Assembly (NCBI GenBank): GCA_009912175.1
Contig: WNDQ01000012.1
Location: 1-64,000 of the forward strand
DNA: 64,000 nucleotides
Reading direction: 5' to 3'
DNA from: Paracidovorax wautersii
GTDB taxonomy: Bacteria > Pseudomonadota > Gammaproteobacteria > Burkholderiales > Burkholderiaceae_C
In this document: positions 57,314 through 64,000 of the stretch, piece by piece
Position numbering within the stretch: the stretch's first letter is position 1
Layout of the letters: each line of letters starts with the position of its first letter
The notes under the pieces: generated by a model
Databases searched by the model: none
What the model saw: the letters and a program-made list of their open reading frames with translations, nothing else
Told to the model about the DNA's origin: nothing
Made by a program: the position numbers and the translations under genes

Positions 57314-57835
57314 TTACTCGGGCTGCGTGCTGCCGCCCGCGCCCAGCACCTTGTCCATCATGATGGTGTCGAGCCAGCGGCCGTGTTTCCAGCCCGCGTT
57401 GCGGATCAGGCCGCAGTCCTGAAAGCCGAGCGAGCGGTGCAGGCCGATGGAGGCCAGGTTGTCGCTGCCGCCGATGACGGCCACCAGCTTGCGGATGCCG
57501 CGCGCCTCGCACTGCGTGGCCAGCTCGGCCAGCAGCAGCCGGCCCAGGCCGCGGCGCCCGGCGTCGTGGGCCAGGTAGATCGAATGTTCGGCCATGAAGC
57601 GGTAGGCCGGCCGGGGCTTGAACCAGTTGGCATAGGCGTAGCCCAGCACCTGCTCGCCTTCGGTGCAGACCAGGTAGGGCAGGCCCTTGGCCAGCACGTC
57701 GGCGCGGCGCTGGGCCATTTCCGCCACGGTGGGCGGAACGAGCTCGAAGGTCGCCGTGCCGTGCAGCACATGGTGTTCATAGATGGCGGTGAGGGCCGGG
57801 AGATCCTCGTCCCGGCTCGGACGAATCAAGGGCAT
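57314..57835 (-). CDS. GNAT N-acetyltransferase (Pat/phosphinothricin-type)
   Basis: A 173-residue acetyltransferase starting M-P-L-I-R-P-S-R-D-E-D. The acetyl-CoA loop is G-R-R-G-L-G-R-L-L-L-A-E-L near residue 95, preceded by the catalytic-type H-S-I-Y-L-A. I-G-L-H-R-S-L-G-F and K-H-G-R-W-L-D-T-I-M-M-D-K are typical of the phosphinothricin/methionine-sulfone acetyltransferase group. The in-frame extension to 57925 reads through the adjacent repeat and is not used. Substrate unknown. Confidence 0.9.
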   Translation of the reverse strand: MPLIRPSRDEDLPALTAIYEHHVLHGTATFELVPPTVAEMAQRRADVLAKGLPYLVCTEGEQVLGYAYANWFKPRPAYRFMAEHSIYLAHDAGRRGLGRLLLAELATQCEARGIRKLVAVIGGSDNLASIGLHRSLGFQDCGLIRNAGWKHGRWLDTIMMDKVLGAGGSTQPE

Positions 57836-57867
57836 GGGAACTGCTTGGCGCGAAAAGTAGGTGAATG

Positions 57868-58137
57868 AGAACGTGGTTACGATCTTTTTGTGGGGTGCGT
57901 TGCCCCGCCAGGGCAGTGGATGCAAGGCGCAAACCGCAGCCGGGCTGGTGGCCCGGCGAGGATTTGCAACCCTCTAGAGGCTGCCCTGGCGGGGCAACCC
58001 AAAGGGCACGGCTCCAAAACGCGTGCGCTCGGCGTTGCAGACCTTGACGAGGCCACCGGCATCGCCTGCGGCCTGCGCCTTGATCGCACGCGTTTTGAAG
58101 CCATGCGCACCCCACAAAAAGATCGTAACCACGTTCT
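57868..58137. repeat. 270-bp palindromic repeat, copy 2
   Basis: Same length as copy 1 (10908-11177) but opposite arm order. The perfect 32-bp terminal repeat starts AGAACGTGGTTACGATC. It differs from copy 1 at several positions, and both of its ends carry the change, so pairing is kept. The two internal stem-loops contain TTGCCCCGCC and CAAAACG, as in copy 1, with compensatory changes in the stem after CAAAACG. The right end is only 14 bp from the -10 of rpsP. It occupies most of the 411-bp gap between the GNAT gene and rpsP. Confidence 0.9.
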
Positions 58138-58151
58138 GAGAGATGCAACGC

Positions 58152-58157
58152 TATAAT
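58152..58157 (+). promoter_or_regulatory. -10 of the rpsP operon promoter
   Basis: A perfect TATAAT hexamer lies 90 bp before rpsP, directly after the end of the palindromic repeat. The -35 would fall inside the repeat and no good match is seen there. Confidence 0.6.
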
Positions 58158-58246
58158 GTAGGGCTTTTCAGCGTGTCGCTGGCCGGGTGGCCATGTCGCG
58201 TGTCTCAACGCTGGAACACAGTTCATCTCCACCCGAAGGATTCATC

Positions 58247-58513
58247 ATGGTCGTGATTCGACTTTCCCGTGGCGGCGCCAAGGCCCGTCCGTTCTACACC
58301 ATCGTCGCCGCTGACAAGCGCGTTCGCCGTGACGGCGCTTTCATCGAGCGTCTGGGCTTCTACAACCCGTCGGCCCGTGGCGGCGAAGAAGGCCCGCGCC
58401 TGGCGCAAGACCGTCTGGCCTACTGGGTCAGCGTCGGTGCCCAGGTCTCGCCGACCGTGGCTCGCCTGGCCAAGCAAGGCGCCAAGGCCGTGGCTCCCGC
58501 CGCTGCCGCCTAA
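58247..58513 (+). CDS. rpsP: Ribosomal protein bS16
   Basis: bS16 is a small-subunit protein needed for 30S assembly. The 88-residue protein has [32 protein letters not shown] and [16 protein letters not shown], the usual conserved blocks. The alanine-rich C-terminus is typical of betaproteobacteria. A ribosome site (AAGGA) precedes the ATG. It is the first gene of rpsP-rimM-trmD-rplS. Confidence 0.98.
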   Translation: MVVIRLSRGGAKARPFYTIVAADKRVRRDGAFIERLGFYNPSARGGEEGPRLAQDRLAYWVSVGAQVSPTVARLAKQGAKAVAPAAAA

Positions 58514-58516
58514 GCA

Positions 58517-59107
58517 ATGACCGTCTCGCATTTGTCCATGCTGCCCTGCCTCGAAGCCGCCGAATTGCCGGCCGACGCCATCGAAGTGGGGCGCATCGCC
58601 GATGCCTGGGGCATCAAGGGCTGGTTCAAGGTCCTGCCCCACAGCGCCGATCCCGAGGCGCTTTTTTCTTCCAAGCGCTGGTATCTGCAGCCCGCCACGC
58701 GCGGCGCCCGGACCTTTGAAGGTACCGGTCTGCTGCGCCTGCGCGAGGTCAAGGAGCACACCGACACGCTGGTCGCCAGCGCCCAGGACGTGCCTGACCG
58801 CAACACCGCCGAGCTGCTCAAGGGCGCTCGCATTTTTATCCCGCGCACCAGTTTCCCCACGGCCGCCGAAGGCGAGTACTACTGGGTGGACCTGATCGGC
58901 CTGGCCGTTTTCAACCGCGAAGGCCATGCCTTCGGAACGGTGCGCGAATTGCTGTCCACTGGCCCGCAGACGGTGCTGGTCATCGAATCCGAGCCCGCCG
59001 CTGACGGCAAGCCCATCGAGACGCTGGTCCCCTTCGTGGACGCCTTCGTCGACACGGTCGATCTGCCAGGCAAGCGCCTGGTGGTGGACTGGCAGCCCGA
59101 CTACTGA
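58517..59107 (+). CDS. rimM: 16S rRNA processing protein RimM
   Basis: RimM binds bS19 and helps mature the head of the 30S subunit. The 196-residue protein has the N-terminal barrel V-G-R-I-A-D-A-W-G-I-K-G-W-F-K-V and the PRC-like C-terminal domain with Y-Y-W-V-D-L-I-G-L, then L-V-P-F-V-D-A-F-V and R-L-V-V-D-W. It is 3 bp after rpsP. Confidence 0.97.
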   Translation: MTVSHLSMLPCLEAAELPADAIEVGRIADAWGIKGWFKVLPHSADPEALFSSKRWYLQPATRGARTFEGTGLLRLREVKEHTDTLVASAQDVPDRNTAELLKGARIFIPRTSFPTAAEGEYYWVDLIGLAVFNREGHAFGTVRELLSTGPQTVLVIESEPAADGKPIETLVPFVDAFVDTVDLPGKRLVVDWQPDY

Positions 59108-59194
59108 TCGCCTGCCGACCAAGGCTGCAGCGCGCGGCCTGCGGCAGGTCTGTGCCGTCGCTTCTTTCTCTCTCCCTGGCCTGGGACGATCGCC

Positions 59195-59977
59195 ATGCGC
59201 TTTGACGTCATCACGCTGTTTCCCGAGATGTTCGCGCCCTTCCTGACGCAGGGCGTCACGCGGCGTGCCTTCGAGTCCGGGCAGGTCGAGGTCGTGCTGT
59301 GGAATCCGCGCGACCATGCCGAAGGCAACTACCGCCGCGTCGACGACCGGCCCTTTGGTGGCGGACCGGGCATGGTCATGCTGGCGCAGCCGCTGCACGA
59401 TTGCCTGGAGGCCATTCACGCCGCCCGCGCGCAGGCTGGCTGTGCGCCGCAGCCGCCCGTGGTTCTGTTTTCACCGATCGGCGAGCCGCTGCGCCATGCC
59501 GTGGTCGAACACTGGTCGGCCAGCGCTGGTGCCGTGCTGCTGTGCGGGCGTTACGAGGGCATCGACCAGCGCTTCATCGACCGCCACGTCACGCACCAGA
59601 TCAGCCTGGGCGACTTCGTGCTCTCGGGTGGCGAGATCGCGGCGCTGGCGCTGCTCGACGCCGTGACGCGCCTGCAGCCGGGCGTGCTCAACGACGAGGG
59701 CAGCCACCAGTTCGACAGCTTCAACCCCGCGCTCGACGGCCTACTCGACTGCCCGCACTACACCCGGCCCGAGGTCTGGCAGGGCCAGGCCGTGCCCGCC
59801 GTGCTGCTGTCGGGCCACCATGGCCAGATCGAGCGCTGGCGGCGCGACCGCCAGCTCGCGCTGTCGGCCGAGCGGCGGCCCGAGCTGGTCGAGGCGGCCC
59901 GCCGCGCAGGCCGGCTGGACAAGGCCGACGAACAGTTTCTGCGGCGGCGCGATGCCGCCGAGCCCGACGCCACCTAA
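59195..59977 (+). CDS. trmD: tRNA (guanine-37-N1)-methyltransferase
   Basis: TrmD methylates G37 of tRNAs and prevents frameshifting. The 260-residue SPOUT enzyme has [36 protein letters not shown] and [11 protein letters not shown], the trefoil-knot S-adenosylmethionine site. The stop codon is followed at once by GAACGTGTTC, the tip motif of the palindromic repeat family. Confidence 0.98.
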   Translation: MRFDVITLFPEMFAPFLTQGVTRRAFESGQVEVVLWNPRDHAEGNYRRVDDRPFGGGPGMVMLAQPLHDCLEAIHAARAQAGCAPQPPVVLFSPIGEPLRHAVVEHWSASAGAVLLCGRYEGIDQRFIDRHVTHQISLGDFVLSGGEIAALALLDAVTRLQPGVLNDEGSHQFDSFNPALDGLLDCPHYTRPEVWQGQAVPAVLLSGHHGQIERWRRDRQLALSAERRPELVEAARRAGRLDKADEQFLRRRDAAEPDAT

Positions 59978-60019
59978 GAACGTGTTCAAAGCACCAGGCC
60001 CGGCCGACGGAGCCCGGTC

Positions 60020-60048
60020 TTGCCGGCCCAGGGTGGGCTGGTTATAAT
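60020..60048 (+). promoter_or_regulatory. rplS promoter
   Basis: -35 TTGCCG (60020-60025), a 17-bp spacer and a perfect -10 TATAAT (60043-60048), about 120 bp before rplS. The spacing is ideal for sigma-70. Confidence 0.8.
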
Positions 60049-60167
60049 GGCCGGCTTTTCGATCCTCTACCTGGCCGCTTTTCGGGCATGGGGCTGCGCT
60101 TGACAAAGCGCTGGCCTGCCACGAAAAGCCTTTAGCGCAGCGCGGGCACGATCGTTCCAAGGAAATC

Positions 60168-60554
60168 ATGAGCAACCTGATCCAGATTCTCGAGCAAGAA
60201 GAAATCGCTCGCCTGAACAAGGAAATCCCCGCTTTTGCACCTGGCGACACGGTCATCGTGAGCGTCAACGTGGTCGAAGGCACCCGCAAGCGTCTGCAAG
60301 CCTACGAAGGCGTGGTCATCGCGATCCGCAACCGTGGCCTGAACAGCAACTTCATCGTGCGCAAGATCTCCAGCGGCGAAGGCGTGGAACGTACGTTCCA
60401 GACCTACAGCCCCCTGATCGCCAAGATCGAAGTCAAGCGCCGTGGTGACGTGCGCCGCGCCAAGCTGTACTACCTGCGTGAGCGCAGCGGCAAGTCGGCC
60501 CGCATCAAGGAAAAGCTGCCCAGCCGCATCAAGGCAGCCGCCGTCGCCGAGTAA
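60168..60554 (+). CDS. rplS: Ribosomal protein bL19
   Basis: bL19 sits at the interface of the subunits. The 128-residue protein has the family blocks [26 protein letters not shown] and E-R-T-F-Q-T-Y-S-P, with [16 protein letters not shown] near the end. It is followed by a strong terminator. Its own promoter lies in the gap after trmD, so it can be expressed independently of the rpsP operon. Confidence 0.98.
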   Translation: MSNLIQILEQEEIARLNKEIPAFAPGDTVIVSVNVVEGTRKRLQAYEGVVIAIRNRGLNSNFIVRKISSGEGVERTFQTYSPLIAKIEVKRRGDVRRAKLYYLRERSGKSARIKEKLPSRIKAAAVAE

Positions 60555-60602
60555 TCGGTCCGCCGGTGCCAGACCCGGGCCACCAGCCCGGTCGCCTTGC
60601 CA

Positions 60603-60641
60603 GAAAAACCGCCACGCGCCTTGTGCGCCTGGCGGTTTTTT
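60603..60641 (+). terminator. Terminator of rplS
   Basis: AACCGCCA (60608-60614 region) pairs with TGGCGGTT around a loop containing GCGCC/TGTGCGC, followed by six T and preceded by A-run. Confidence 0.85.
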
Positions 60642-60781
60642 GTTGATGAGGAGGCTTGGAAGAAAGCGGTTCGCGATCCGACGCAGGAGCGGCCAGGCCG
60701 GCCGCGACGGGGCGTGAGGCCTGTTTTGTTCGGGATGATCTCCAAGCAGCTTGTGCTCAACTGGTGTAGCCTTTCGGGTCG

Positions 60782-61522
60782 ATGACCTCCACCCAGTCCC
60801 CCGAGTCCGTTCCGTCGCCTGGGCTCGGCCTGAGCCGCCCGCCGTCCTTCGATCCACGCCAGGTCCCGGTCCTGGCCGGGGCCGAGCCGCTGGCCGCCGT
60901 TGCGGCGGCGCAGTTGACGCCGCAGGCCATGCGCCAGCGATTCCTGCAGCCGCCGCCCTGGCAGCCCGAGTGGGTGCGCGAGCCGCGCTGGATCGGCCGG
61001 GAGCCGGTCGCCGCCGCCGTGCTCGTGCCACTGGTGCTGCGCGAGTCGCTGTCGGTGCTGCTGACCGAACGCTCGGCCCAACTCACCCACCATTCCGGCC
61101 AGGTCGCGTTCCCGGGCGGGCGTGTCGATCCGGACGATGCCGACGTGGTGGCCGCGGCTCTGCGCGAGGCGCAGGAGGAGGTCGGCCTGGACCCCGGCCA
61201 TGTCCACGTGCTGGGCACGCTGCCGACCTACGTCACGGGCACGGCCTACGCCGTCACGCCCGTGGTGGCCCTGGTGGACGCGCAGGCCGCGCTGCAGGCC
61301 AACCCGGATGAAGTGGCCGACGCCTTCGAGGTGCCGCTGGCCTACCTGATGGACCCGGCCCGCCACCGGCGCCACCGGCTGGAGTGGGACGAGCACGGGG
61401 CGCGCCAGTCGCGCGATTGGCTGTCCATGCCCTATTGGGACGAAGACGCGGGCCGCGAACGTTTCATCTGGGGCGCGACGGCGGGCATGCTGCGCAATCT
61501 CTACCGTTTCCTGGCCGCGTGA
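60782..61522 (+). CDS. CoA-pyrophosphatase-type NUDIX hydrolase (NudL-like)
   Basis: A 246-residue NUDIX protein. The UPF0035/CoA box L-T-H-H-S-G-Q-V-A-F-P-G-G-R is followed by the NUDIX motif with R-E-A-Q-E-E-V-G-L at residues about 120-140, which together mark CoA/acyl-CoA pyrophosphatases. The N-terminal 45 residues are a poorly conserved, proline-rich extension. It stands alone between the rplS terminator and the third palindromic repeat. The housekeeping role is inferred from the family. Confidence 0.9.
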   Translation: MTSTQSPESVPSPGLGLSRPPSFDPRQVPVLAGAEPLAAVAAAQLTPQAMRQRFLQPPPWQPEWVREPRWIGREPVAAAVLVPLVLRESLSVLLTERSAQLTHHSGQVAFPGGRVDPDDADVVAAALREAQEEVGLDPGHVHVLGTLPTYVTGTAYAVTPVVALVDAQAALQANPDEVADAFEVPLAYLMDPARHRRHRLEWDEHGARQSRDWLSMPYWDEDAGRERFIWGATAGMLRNLYRFLAA

Positions 61523-61563
61523 ACACACCCGTGCGTTGCTCTGGCAATGCGGTTTGCGTCCTG

Positions 61564-61831
61564 GAGCGTGTGATGCACTTTTTCCACGCCCGCGCAAGCC
61601 ATGAGTAAGCCCGGATGCAAGACGCAGGACGCGCGGTGGTGTGTTGCACCACAAGCGGCCTGCAACGCAGCAGACGGGCTTACTCATGGCTTGCCCGAAG
61701 GGTTGGGATCAGAAACAGCCACTCGCGGCGTTGCGTCTTTTGCCAAGGCCCCGGCCTTGGCTGCAAGCCGCGCCTTGCGATTGACCCTTTCTGGTCCCAA
61801 CGCGGGCGTGGAAAAAGGGCATCACACGCTC
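61564..61831. repeat. 268-bp palindromic repeat, copy 3 (diverged)
   Basis: Outer ends start GAGCGTGTGATG and end CATCACACGCTC, paired over about 30 bp with a few mismatches. Inside are two stem-loops: CAAGCCATGAGTAAGCCCG (61595 on) with its near-perfect complement (61675-61693), and GGTTGGGATCAGAAA with TTTCTGGTCCCAAC. Stem sequences differ from copies 1 and 2, but length, three-way layout and loop core (AAGACGCAGG ... TGCAACGC, compared with AAGGCGCAGG ... TGCAACGC) are kept. It lies between the NUDIX gene and the CobD-like gene and fills most of that 331-bp gap. Confidence 0.8.
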
Positions 61832-61853
61832 TAACACGTTCTATGATTCGCCC

Positions 61854-62888
61854 ATGAGTTTCATCGCCATTCTGTTTGCCTTGTTACTGGAGCAGGCCCG
61901 CCCGCTGGCGCGGGGCAATGTCGTTCATGCGGGCTTGCGACATTGGACCTGGTGGGCCTGCCGCAATCTCGACGCGGGCCGCGCAGGCCAGGCCTGGGCC
62001 GCATGGGCGGTGGCCGTCGTGGCGCCGGCGCTGCTGGCGCTGGGCGTGCACTGGGTGCTGTGGCACGGCCTGGGGGCCTGGGCGTCGGTGCTGTGGCAGG
62101 TGGCCGTGCTTTATGTGACGCTGGGGTTCCGGCAGTTCAGCCATTACTTCACCGCCATTCGCGACGCACTTGAAGCGGGCGACGAAGAGACGGCGCGCAC
62201 GCTGCTGGCCAGTTGGCGTCAGGTCGATGCGCACGAGTTGCCGCGCAGCGAGATCGTTCGCCACGTCATCGAGCATTCGGTGCTGGCCGCGCATCGCCAC
62301 GTCTTTGGTGTGCTGGCCTGGTACACGGTGGGCGCGGCGCTCGGGCTGGGACCGGCTGGCGCGGTTTTCTACCGCATGGCCGAACTGGTGCCGCGCTACT
62401 GGCCCTACAAGGGCCGTCGCCAGAGCCAGCCGGTCAGCCTCTCGCTGATGGCGGTGGCGCGGCGCATGTGGTTCTATGTGGACTACGTGCCAGCCCGCAT
62501 CACGGCGCTGTGTTTTGCCATCGTCGGCAGCTTCGAGGACGCGATCGACAACTGGCGCCAGGGCGCCCACCGTTTCAACGATCCCAATGACGGCGTGGTC
62601 CTGGCGGCCACGGCCGGTGCCATGGGGGTGCGGCTGGGCGGCGCGGTCTTGCCGCAACTGGCCTTGCCCAACGAATTGCCCACCGACGCGGCCGATGCGG
62701 CCCCGCGTGTCGACGGCGACGACCTGGCCGCCGAGGGCGCGGGCGCGCAAGCTGCGCAGGCCGCCGACACGGCTGGCCGCGAGCCGCAGGTCGCGCATCT
62801 GCGCAGCGTGGTCGGCCTGGTCTGGCGCACGGTTGTGCTCTGGATGCTGCTGCTGGCGCTGCTCACGCTGGCGCGTTTCCTGGGTTAG
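61854..62888 (+). CDS. CobD/CbiB-family membrane protein
   Basis: A 344-residue integral membrane protein of the CobD/CbiB/AmpE-like group with about five helices. It contains F-T-A-I-R-D-A-L-E-A-G-D near 100, R-H-V-I-E-H-S-V-L-A-A-H-R-H-V-F-G-V-L, and V-P-A-R-I-T-A-L-C-F-A-I, the signature of the family. It lacks other cobalamin genes nearby, so a role in cobinamide synthesis is uncertain; AmpE-like signalling is an alternative. A variable acidic loop lies near residue 290. It stands upstream of hisC. Confidence 0.85.
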   Translation: MSFIAILFALLLEQARPLARGNVVHAGLRHWTWWACRNLDAGRAGQAWAAWAVAVVAPALLALGVHWVLWHGLGAWASVLWQVAVLYVTLGFRQFSHYFTAIRDALEAGDEETARTLLASWRQVDAHELPRSEIVRHVIEHSVLAAHRHVFGVLAWYTVGAALGLGPAGAVFYRMAELVPRYWPYKGRRQSQPVSLSLMAVARRMWFYVDYVPARITALCFAIVGSFEDAIDNWRQGAHRFNDPNDGVVLAATAGAMGVRLGGAVLPQLALPNELPTDAADAAPRVDGDDLAAEGAGAQAAQAADTAGREPQVAHLRSVVGLVWRTVVLWMLLLALLTLARFLG

Positions 62889-63011
62889 CGGCCGGCCGCT
62901 GCGCCGCGGCCCTTTCGTGTTCCAATGCCCGAGCGTTCCCGGTGCGCCGGCCCGCCTGGCGGGATGGCGCTGCCACTGAACGGATTCATTCGACAGTTCT
63001 TCGAGGTCACC

Positions 63012-64000
63012 GTGCCCACTTCATCGTCTTTCTGGAGCCCCATCGTCGGCGAGCTCGATCCCTATGTGCCCGGCGAGCAGCCCAAGATTGCCAACCTGGT
63101 CAAGCTCAACACCAACGAGAACCCCTATCCGCCGTCGCCCAAGGCCGTGCAGGCCATCCGTGACGCCGCCCAGGCGCGGCTGGAGCTCTATCCCGACCCC
63201 GATGCCTCGATCGTGCGCGAGGCCGTCGCGCGCTACCACGGCATCGCGCCGTCGCAAGTCTTCGTGGGCAATGGCTCCGACGAGGTGCTGGCGCACGCCT
63301 TCTTCGCTTTTTTCCAGCAGCTCGGCCAGCGGCTGCTGATGCCCGACATCACCTACAGCTTCTACAAGGTCTACTGCGGCCTTTACGACATCGCCTACGA
63401 CGTGGTGCCGCTGCAGGACGACATGCAGCTGGACGTCGAGGCCTTCGCCACCCCCGAGCGCGTGGCGCAGGCGGGCGGCATCATCGTGGCCAATCCCAAT
63501 GCGCCGACCGGCATCGAGCTGCCGCTGGCGGCCATCGAGCGGCTGCTGCAGGCGCACCCGCAACGGGTGGTGCTGGTCGACGAGGCCTATGTCGACTTCG
63601 GCGGCGAAAGCGCCATCGGCCTGGTCCAGCGTTATCCCAACCTGCTGGTGGTGCACACGCTGTCCAAGTCGCGTGCGCTGGCGGGCCTGCGGGTCGGCTT
63701 TGCGGTGGGGCAGGCGCACTTGATCGATGCGCTGGAGCGCGTCAAGAACAGCTTCAACTCCTACCCGATCGACCGCCTGGCCGCCGCCGGCGCGGCCGCG
63801 GCCTATGAGGACGTGGCGTACTTCGAGCAGCGCCGCCAGGAGGTGATCGCCTCGCGCGAACAGCTCGCCAGCCAGTTGCGCACGCTGGGTTTCGACGTGC
63901 TGCCGTCCAAGACCAACTTCGTGTTCGCCCGCCATCCGGGCCACGACGCGGCGGCGCTGCAGGCCGCGCTGCGCGCCGAGGGCGTGCTCGTGCGCCACTT
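63012..64000 (+). CDS. hisC: Histidinol-phosphate aminotransferase, 5' part
   Basis: HisC converts imidazole-acetol phosphate to histidinol phosphate with PLP. The frame is open to the window end, so the 3' part lies beyond. It shows [47 protein letters not shown] and the PLP lysine in [15 protein letters not shown]. The GTG at 63012 gives the usual N-terminus; an ATG at 62964 is also in frame. Confidence 0.95.
   Translation, partial: MPTSSSFWSPIVGELDPYVPGEQPKIANLVKLNTNENPYPPSPKAVQAIRDAAQARLELYPDPDASIVREAVARYHGIAPSQVFVGNGSDEVLAHAFFAFFQQLGQRLLMPDITYSFYKVYCGLYDIAYDVVPLQDDMQLDVEAFATPERVAQAGGIIVANPNAPTGIELPLAAIERLLQAHPQRVVLVDEAYVDFGGESAIGLVQRYPNLLVVHTLSKSRALAGLRVGFAVGQAHLIDALERVKNSFNSYPIDRLAAAGAAAAYEDVAYFEQRRQEVIASREQLASQLRTLGFDVLPSKTNFVFARHPGHDAAALQAALRAEGVLVRH

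Overview
The window is a roughly 68% G+C chromosomal segment of a betaproteobacterium, most likely Comamonadaceae (Burkholderiales). The evidence is gene order and protein character: secA-argJ-DUF815-mutT facing yacG-zapD-coaE-pilD, rpsP-rimM-trmD-rplS, a metK/lpxL pair, the long form of PurM and a three-subunit transhydrogenase. I see no tRNA, rRNA, CRISPR array or prophage. The first 0.7 kb is lower in G+C and carries the end of an IS3-family element that cuts into a gene.

Layout. 0-1.6 kb: IS3 end, a truncated gene and a brnTA toxin-antitoxin module. 1.6-6.1 kb: an exported protein, pntB-pntAB-pntAA and a YegP-like gene. 6.1-12.7 kb: dciA-like, secA, argJ, a 270-bp palindromic repeat, a DUF815 ATPase and mutT. 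12.7-15.6 kb: yacG, zapD, coaE and pilD. 15.6-28.7 kb: a metabolic island holding a polar amino-acid ABC transporter, an SDR, 5-oxoprolinase subunits PxpABC, biotin carboxylase and carrier proteins, a Nac-type LysR regulator, and a divergent aminotransferase/RraA-like/2-hydroxyacid dehydrogenase operon. The island separates pilD from a truncated pilC (28.7-29.8 kb), which is itself joined to a truncated MFS gene. 30.8-38.3 kb: LysR gene, five 113-bp tandem repeats, metK, two LpxL-type acyltransferases, engB, a broken msrP and msrQ. 38.4-49.1 kb: a GlxA-like regulator, an isochorismatase-like hydrolase and an iron block (Fiu-type receptor, PiuC, YncE-like lipoprotein, STN-type TonB receptor, FecR, FecI). 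49.2-57.1 kb: purM, hda, a HAD phosphatase, pcnB, folK, a DUF486 gene, and DUF47 plus Pit phosphate uptake. 57.2-64 kb: GNAT, rpsP-rimM-trmD, rplS, a NUDIX CoA-pyrophosphatase, a CobD/CbiB-like gene and the start of hisC.

How the genes work together. The island reads as one nitrogen-acquisition regulon. Three of its promoters contain the same ATAAG-N5-CTTAT palindrome, which fits the ATA-N9-TAT site known for Nac, and the Nac-like gene lies inside the island. Several island genes look recently broken: nac has an in-frame amber codon, accC a frameshifting 40-bp tandem duplication, and the 2-hydroxyacid dehydrogenase an amber codon. Outside it, msrP has a frameshift and an amber codon, pilC and the MFS gene are truncated, and the yncE-like signal peptide is out of frame at a nine-T tract. 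This suggests relaxed selection, switchable loci or sequencing error, and it should be checked with reads.

The least explained content is a family of three approximately 270-bp elements at 10.9, 57.9 and 61.6 kb. Each has a long terminal inverted repeat and two internal stem-loops, and stem positions differ between copies in a compensatory way. A second, approximately 75-bp, terminator-like repeat at 36.6 and 57.2 kb also shows a paired compensatory change.
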